A stretch of 64,000 nt of DNA from Eremophila alpestris peregrina. Lineage: Eukaryota > Chordata > Aves > Passeriformes > Alaudidae. The position numbers were made by a program, and so were the translations under genes. Shown piece after piece: positions 43,001 to 52,000 of this stretch. Each line of letters starts with the position of its first letter. The stretch's first letter is position 1. The DNA lies in contig WMCF01000012.1 of the NCBI GenBank assembly GCA_009792885.1, positions 13,353,641 to 13,417,640 of the forward strand. Direction: 5' to 3'. The notes under the pieces were generated by a model. That model was not told the origin of the DNA. It was given only the letters and a program-made list of their open reading frames with translations, and searched no databases.

Positions 43001-46000
43001 AGTAATATTGATCATCCAGAAGTCTAATAAATTATAAGTCTAATTTATTTCACATTTTGAAATAAACCTTAAAGCTGCCAGTAACAACTATATCCAAATG
43101 TCGACTGTATTAGCCAACAAATCAAAATCGCTTGGCATTCCTTAACATCTGCAAGCAAAAATGTAAGAAAAAATTCATTGACTGTGTTTCTCCTAAATCA
43201 TGTTTCTCAGTGAAAGCATAGCTGATTTTTTTTTTTTAATTTTACCTTTGGAGTGTAAATGTGCATTAGGAAAATAAAGGTTTAAATACTGAATTTTTGA
43301 ACATTCCTGTTTTAATACCCATGCCCAGCATAGTTGTAGCAGGGGAAGGTGGTCAGCAGAGGGAGCAGAGCTGTTGTTTCACCACAGAGGAGATTTTTCC
43401 AGTCTCTGGAGTTGGAATGACCTACCTCTCACTGACAGCCGCCCATGCTGTAAGCCATCAACTGTGACCAAGCGAACATTTTGGATGTCATCGTTGTCCA
43501 CAATTTGGAAGTGTTGCCATGTGATGGCTCGGGATTGCCCCTCTAGCAGGTTGAGGCCTGCAAAGAGCAAAGAGTTACATCACTCAGCGTTTAACACTTC
43601 AAAAGGTGTTTCCAACCAGGAAAAAAACCCAGAATGTTTAATTCTATCTACACATCTACGTGTGAAAGTCATTCCAATGGAGGTTTAGATTGGATATTAG
43701 GAAATATTTCTACACTGAAAAAGTGATATAGCTTTGGAACAAGCTCCCCAGGGCAGTAGTGGAGTCACCATCACTGGAAATGTTTAAAAAACACTTCTAT
43801 TGTAAGCAGACATGGCACTTCATGATATAGTTTAGTGGGCATGGTGATATTCAGATGAAGATAATTTTTGACATTCTTTTCAACCTTAATACTTCTACAA
43901 TGCTATGATTCTAAGGCCACCTAAAGGTCTGATAACAGCTTCTGACCTACTTGAATTTGCTCTCTGTCTTTAAGGAATCTTTTTCAGAGAAATAACCAGT
44001 TCTGATGTTTCAGGATGCATCTAGTGCAGGTAGCTTCCTGTGCAAGTTGCACATTGTGCCCTGGGTGGGGGGAATATCTGGAGCCCCAGGCAAAGAACCA
44101 TGAATGGGAATGGGCCTTTAGTCTAAAAAAGGCCACAGGCTGTGGCTGGTCACCCAGAGGCTGCAGGGCCCCATGAGCAACAAGAACAAACATCACCATT
44201 GGAACAAGTACACACAGATTGCGGGGGTATCAAAGTCAGGGATTCCCTTGTTCAGGGTCCCTCCCTGGAGACATCCAGCTTGAGCTAATTTTGTATCTCT
44301 GCACCACAGTTAAGTTACATAAAGGAAGCAGACAGCCAGGATTCCGATATGGGAAACCCAGACGGGGCAGTAGCAGAAAGTTGTCTGTTAGCATGTGTGT
44401 GTGTGTGTGTGTGGTGAGTGTAGGAAGTCAAGCAGGACATCCATCAGGTCACTGGAGCCACCTGCTGTGAATGGCTTCAGTCCCAGCAGTGAAAGTCTTG
44501 GGTGGTGCAATTGTGGCTCACAGAGAGGGATATCTGAAAGGTCAGGTAGGAAGGTTTCCTTGACATTTGGTTTCCAATTATCTGAAAATCTAATCAGGCA
44601 GATTTCTGGACATTTGCACTGACAGGAACATTACACTTGAAATCTCACAATGTTTGAAACTGGGCATTTAGATTCTTTAGTGAGTGTGCAATTAAAAACA
44701 TATGTTGATCTTCCTGGGAGAGGACTGTGTTCTTTCTTACTTAGTAATTTCAGGTGAGGTTTCTCTGGAAGATATGAGGTACCTTCTTCTAGGTAGTTCC
44801 TTTCCTTTTCTACTGTAGGAAAACTGCAGGTTCCCTGGTGTTAATTTCTAGACGTGTTTGATCTCATATATTTTCCTTTTAATGGTTAAATATCAATGCA
44901 CTCTAAATGAGAGACTCTGTTCCGTTTCCAGTGTAGGCATTATAAATCTGTTTGAATTAGACTTAACCCAGTAAGGTTTCCAGGCTTTAAATGGCTGGTG
45001 GGGTATATCATGCCCTTTTTCCGAGTTCATTTTTGCCCACTTCCACTTCCAACAACTCCAACAAGCCTTGGTCTTTCCCACATGCTACCCCATTATTCCT
45101 ATTCCTATTTGCCCTTAATAGTCATACTATTTTATGTACAGTTCAGTCTTCAAGAATATGCTGTATAAATAAATCCCAGTTTTCCTGTAACACAATTTTT
45201 TGTAGTTTTTCATTCCATTTAACACATTAGATCTTTTTCTTGTTTTTGTAACATGTTCCCTCCAAAATGGATATAAGGGAAAATAGATTTATGCTCCTTC
45301 AGTTTAATGATCCTTTGACTTCAGGTGTAAATCTGACTTTTAGAGCTTTGTCAAATATGTGTGTCAAAAATGTTATTAATTCTGAAGCAAAATTAACTTA
45401 GCATAAAAGATCTCACCTGTATTCCATGAGACCCGAGGGGCATTTGTATCTGTTGTTCTGATAGAAAGATGCACAGTAATTGGTAAACTCTTTTGAAAGT
45501 AGAAGTCATGCACCTCAAACTCCACCTGTTGTGAAAATAGATAAACTGCTTATTGAAAACTGGAAACCAAACACATGCAGTGCATTTTCTCCTGAGAGAT
45601 CATACAGGCTTCTGATGATATGTTAATACATAAAATTTGCTTTAGCTTTTTAAAAGAGCAATGGAAGTTCTGCACAGAACTGTGTATCTGCATTCTTTGC
45701 TCTTTGCAGTGAATTCTGTGAAACTCAGTTTGGAGTGTGTGTAATTTTTATTTTATTTGGGGTACAGTTAAATCATCAAATCATATAGTGCATTTTAAAA
45801 CTAGTAGTAATAAGAAGTGGAGGAGACATTTCATGCTCTTTTTAGATGTGTAGGACCAAACATAGATATGACAGAAAATATATGCACTAGTATAGAAAAA
45901 ATAAAATTAAAAAAAAAAAAACTCTTGACTTGTCAGACTCCAGAACTGTCAAATTCTTGACCCTGCAATTAAACAATGCTGAAATCAAAGCAGACATGAG

Positions 46001-49000
46001 GCACTTAAGGAGCAGATATTTTGGTAGGATATCTGGTCCTCACATTAAGGAAACAGGGAAAGGAGGCTCCTGTGACAGCCAAGAAACAAAAAGTGAGAGA
46101 AGACTTGTCAGCAACAATTGCTAGTTACTGTTGCTGCTGCTCTGCTTTTCAAGCAACCCTGTCCTCAGCTTACCTTGCTCTGATTTTCTGTTCCTTCAGT
46201 TTTATTACTTTAGTACCAACAATTTTTCTTTGATTGGATAATTCCTTATGTCCCTTATCAGACAGTTATTTCACAACTTACTCAAGGACCTGCGGACAGA
46301 AGCCTGATCTCATTCATCATTGGCATCATGCTCTCTATGTTAATGATATGCTTTTACTACTCCCAGCAGGAACTGTTTGGAGCCCCCTTCTTTTTATCCC
46401 TAAACCACCATTATCACAGCAGGTAGGCTGTAAGGCCAAATAGCAATCCTGGCCTTTAATTGGTCCATTGTTCATGACTTTAAATATGCCACCTCTGCAC
46501 AGGTCACAGGGATCAGTAACATCACACATGGATAAAAGCTGTGTGGAAAAGGCACCACTGATCTTTCCAAAGCTTTTGGGTAGATGTACAAGCACTTTTA
46601 TTTCACTATTCCTCTTTCTAAAAAACATCCAGTTTAGATATTTCTCAGTCAGAGGGACTAAAAAGTTTTCAATACAAAGAAATTCTTATGTAGTGAGCAA
46701 TAAACATCTATTTTTGTGTTAGTTAAGATGATGTGTCATAAGGGAAGGTAGTACAAGCACTGCATATAATTTTAAAAACTTTTTTCCCTGAAAAACACCC
46801 ATTACATATTATTATATTTTAATCTTAAAGAGATCAAAACCAGCAAATGTTCACACATCCCACAGTTACCTCATAATTCCTCCTGTCTGTGTGGCTGCTA
46901 TTTGGAGGCTGATAAGCAATGAGCATGTCACTGAGATCCCTCCACGTGAAGGAGCCAACAGGTTTTGTGTGGTCAGAGAGGTGAGTGATAAAGCCCTGAG
47001 GAGGTGGCTTGGTAATGTTGAATATAAGCAGGGACTTTGGAGTTTCATTGTCTTCAGCATCAATGGTTGTGGTTGTAATAGGGGTTAAAATAAATTGATC
47101 TACTTCCAGGGTGAACTTTGCCATTGGGGCAGCTTTAGGTATTTGGTTGGGAACAGCCCCTCTAATCTGAACAGGAATCCATGCATACTCTGTCTGCAAC
47201 AGGAAAAAAATGAGACAACTGAAAAGGCAAAGTAAAATGAATAAATAAATGCCATTTCTTTGAGCTTTACATAGCAAATCAGGGTACATGTTAAAGCAAT
47301 AATTATTTTGAAAAGAAAAATTGAAATATTTTAATTAGCAAATGCCTAGAGTAAATATTGAGACATCATGAATATGACTTTCAAGTTCACTTGTCTTATT
47401 TGTGTCCTTAATTTGGGGCTGAAACAACTTATTTTAATTTGATGTGAGTTTAATGAATAACTTTATCTGACAGAAACATGCACAAGCTATTAATTATTAT
47501 TAACTTATTATGTTCACAGAGCCCTTAACGTACTAATTACTGTATATGTTGAAGTCAGTGCAGATCATGCCATATAAAAGTTGTGGAATTATGCCAGAAT
47601 GAATGTTTGTTTCTGGATGAACTACTTATGTCCGACAGTAATCAACCAGAGGTGTTTCTCCATACCCATAATGGTCTAATCATAGAGAAATGGACATAAT
47701 GCCTTTCATTAGCTGGCAAAGTTCTAAGAACTGAAAAAATCTAAATGCTCCCTATCTCTTTTCAAATGTGACAAAGAGCAAAAATGTACTAAATAAGAAA
47801 CAACAACAAAAACACAGGATGACAATCAGACATTATAAACTTGCATTAAAATCTACCTTGTGCAGAGTTTTGCTTCTGCTGTCTGAGAGATCCAGCCTCA
47901 CAGGAATATAATCAGTGTCAGGCTGTCTCTTATACACATCTAGATGTGTATAAGAGATTTTGCTTCTGCTGTCTGAGAGATCCAGCCTCACAGGAATATA
48001 ATCAGTGTCAGGTGAGGGAGGGTCAAGATGTCGATACTGAATGCCAATCCTCAGAAATTCTTCACAGCTCATCTTTTTGTCATTAATAACTCCTGGTCCC
48101 AGTGTACAGCTCCCATTTCTGCACTGTTGGCCCAGGCTGTGTTCTGTAACTCAACAGCAATTGTGGAACAGTTACCAGAGAAGAAACTAACATGGAGAAC
48201 CTGCTCATATAGCTAAAGTAACCCTGAGAGAGACAGTGTGATGAGAAGTAGGGCTCCTTTCCTGACTTAATTTCTCCTACAGGATTTTGTTTTCAACTGA
48301 CATCTTCCAACTCCATCCTCCCTTGTTGTCCTGGTTAGGTGCTGCCTCCAGCAACTACCTGTGCTGTTTCTACTGAGTCTTGGCACCCACAAAGCTGTCA
48401 CATTGGTCCACATGTCTCGGAGCCAGAAACAGAATCCAGTGAAGGAATTATTGACCCAAATCTGTGATCTGCATGGTGCCTCACCATAACTTCATGTCCC
48501 TTTCATGCCCACAATAGCCCAAGTTGTTCATTAAACTTCACACGACCTACTGTTACATAGCACGTCTGAAACAACCCACTGCTGCAGAATTAATCTGCTG
48601 CATCTCTCTGAATGTGCTAAACAACAAAAGCACATCATACTAGTGCCAGGGAAGAAGCTCCATGGCTGATCTCTACGAAACTGCTCTTGCTGTGCTTTCC
48701 TGGCAATGAGTTGGCCATGAGCAGGCAGGTGAGTTTCCGAAGAGATTATGGAAATGGTGCACTCCAGGTTTATCTTCCTGTCATAATCAAAGGTGAGGAC
48801 GTTCTTGTCAATCACCCTAGACAGACCATAGTATTCAGGGACCTCCAAAGCACGGGAGCGCATTTTTATGATGTTACAGTCTGGCTCAAGTAACTGCACA
48901 TGAAGGGTGAATGTTTCTACAAATGTTTCCGTTTCTGTAAACCTGCAAATGACAGAAGAAAATTAGTTATGCTTCTTCCCATCTTCTATTGCTTTGTGAT

Positions 49001-52000
49001 TTGGGCATCGTCCTCATCTTCGAAACTGAATTACTTGAACTTCTTTCTCTCTTGTGCGCTCAAGCTTTGAATCACCGTAATCCAGACCCTGCTGCCCAAA
49101 TCCTCCTACTTATGAGCAGGGTGTCTGTGTGAAGGAAGAGGTTACTCTCTCTGTATATAAGAGAGTGTCTGTCCCTATCAGCAGGACAGTAGAGAACATG
49201 CAGTACTCTGAAATGATGCTTTAAGTTTCAGCTTTCATATTTTTCTGATCCTGTACTGCATTAGTATGTAACTCTGAACTTCATATAAAGTGTTAGCAAG
49301 TTCTCTTCACAGTTTAGTTAGACAAAATGATCCTTTTCCAGCCCGAGAACCAAGGACATCATTACAGCTTCAGACCCAAAAAGGGTAAACAGTGAATTGA
49401 GGAGAGCAATCTGAGAGGATGGGACTTCATAACCTGGCAATACACAATGAAAAATGTTTCTGTAAACAGATGGTCACTTGTTGGCTAATGATGAAGCTAC
49501 TGGACCTAAGTAGTTTCAACATGTACAGCAGAACATACTTAAACTGCAAAAAATTGACTGCTTGCTCTTCCTAGGGTCACCTGGTCTCCCGGTAACAGTG
49601 AAGAGTGATCTACTGCTACTGCTTACCTGTACAGCCTAAGCATGACCATGTCTTCATCTAAAATTGGACATCCATTGTGGGTATATTTGACTTCATTAGG
49701 AAGGAAGTGACAGTCAAAAACCTGTGAAGGAGAAAGAATAGACTGGCACCACACTGCCAAAGATTTTTACCTTCACAGCATCTGTTCCACTTCTCTCTGA
49801 GTGCCTGGAATACATAAGACTGAGAAAAATTTTAATATGTAGTTAATTTCTATGAGTACGTATTCACCTGCTCTGTAATCTCCCAGTGAGAGTCAGAGCA
49901 ACCACTTAAACCTGGGGCTGCCAGCACCCCACAACCAGAAGGGCAAAGGTCATATGTGATTGTTTCAGGCTGCCAAGTCACTCCTCAGTACAAAAAATAG
50001 TTTGACATCGTGTTCTGTACTACTGCAGCCTGTGGAGTTAAGGGTGTAGATATATCCAGCAGTGCATACAACAGCAGTGGTGCTGAAAAGCCAGTAACTC
50101 CAGCATTATTTTTTGAGAAATATTGACTTATAAACTTGTTCATGACAATACCTTGGTAATACAGTAAATCTTTCTTTATGGCCACTACAACTGTACCACA
50201 AAAATACGACCCAGTGAAATTTCTCAATCAGAAATTTTGCTAACTAAGAGTTGTTTCCAGTTTTTGTGATATTGACTTTGTACCAGTACCTCTTTTCTAG
50301 ATCAGAGGTCATCTCTGTGCCATACCAACATCCAGCCTGACAATCAGTGTAATCTACAGCACAAAAGCAAGTCAATATCTGTAATTCCCTGCCAGGTAAT
50401 TAAAAATAGACTAATTCTTGCAATATACCTGATACGGGCAAAATTTGTGTCTGTCTTGCCACAGTTTAACCATATAAGGCAGACACCTCTTTCAGGCAGA
50501 TTGATTTATTTAATGGTTGGTTGGCTTGTGAAAGCAAGGCAATGCCTGACACAAATAGAAAAAAGATTGCCTTGACGCACCCATTCTTTGGAAAAAGGAT
50601 TTTGATTCTGGGGCATACAATTTTCATGTTCTCAAATACTGCAATCTGCAAGACTGGCAATTTATAATTCCCACAGAGTGTGGTTATACACAGTGTATAA
50701 CCAGCTGAAAGCTCATTGACATTATGTCTGTGTTATCTGTGTGATAACAGGGGATCCCTACACAGTCCATGGAGGATGGAAAATGCTCATGTCTCATATC
50801 TACAGAGCGAAAAGGCACATTCTAGCCAGCAAGAAACCAAAATCATTGCATTGCCTATGCATTTCACTATGAATCTAAATGCGGTTTTCATTGCAATTTT
50901 TTGGGGCAGTATTCACAAATGGTTATATGGATTAGAGAGAAATCTGTTCAACATTCACTAACAGACATAATGAAGCCATAACTAATAGCAATTAATATAT
51001 GTATATGGTTGACTGACTAACCACTTTTTTTTCCCAAAAACAGAAGACGTAATTTCTTAGTGACAGTCATTTTTTTTTTAATGACAAAAAAATAATGAAA
51101 ATGAAGTGCCTTGCATTAATTGTCTTTGTTTCTCCAACCACTTTAGACAATGGTGAAATGGCTGAGGGACTTCAGTAAGGCTCTAAAATGTTGACTGAAA
51201 GTGTAGCTCATAGAGAAAATGGTGTGTCTTTCAGTGTCAAATTTATAGAATAATTTAATTCTAAATTAATTGTTAATACATTAAGCACCTCATGACGGCC
51301 TTGTGGATTTCTGCTAAAGGATATAAGAATTATTGAACTTTGTTTATTTCTAGCCATTACACAGAATGGAACTTACATCCTTCTATAATGGAAGAATAGT
51401 TAGTTTCTCAGCTTTCATTATTCGTGAAAGAGTCTATTTCCACTGAAGTTGTTCTCAGATGCTCAAGCAATGTGATAATTTTTCTATTTTCCTAGCAATT
51501 TTAAAATTTACTGCCTGCTTTTAGCTTCCATCAAGAAGTGCATTGTACAAAGTCTTTCCTTTTCTTGGTTTTTTGGGGGTTGTTTGTTTGTTTGTTTAAA
51601 GTGATTAATTAGTTGATTTTCAGATATATATATATATGCATTAACCCCTTGGAATAATCTGTGGTATTATGGAAAGTATGCTTGGTTTTATTTGTTGGGA
51701 CTGCTTAAAAAGGAAGGACAAGAACAATTTGTGGAAAACAAAATTACTCTCTTATGATGAAAATTTTGACTATGTTGTGGCTGTTCTGTTGTGTATTATA
51801 TTCAAATGCTGTAGAAATATGCTCTCTGCTTTTTTTTCAAACAAAAACAACAAAAATGTATTTTTCTTACTTAATGTCCTTTCTTTCTTAGTACAAACGA
51901 ACATAAAGGAACGTGATATTTAAGTAATCAATTGGATAGTCTTATGTGATATTCTACAAAAATGGAAAATAAAACTAAGAAGTAGTTATGCGGTATGTTA

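Larger units (their letters stand above)
43558..45416. other. FREM1: FREM1 intron 6
   Basis: About 1.9 kb with a plus-strand CR1 fragment and a TG microsatellite. Confidence 0.65.

Noticed and set aside
47857..48143. A novel tandem-repeat insertion in FREM1 exon 4
   Set aside because: The joining sequence is the Tn5 mosaic end in both orientations, so the duplication is a library or assembly product.
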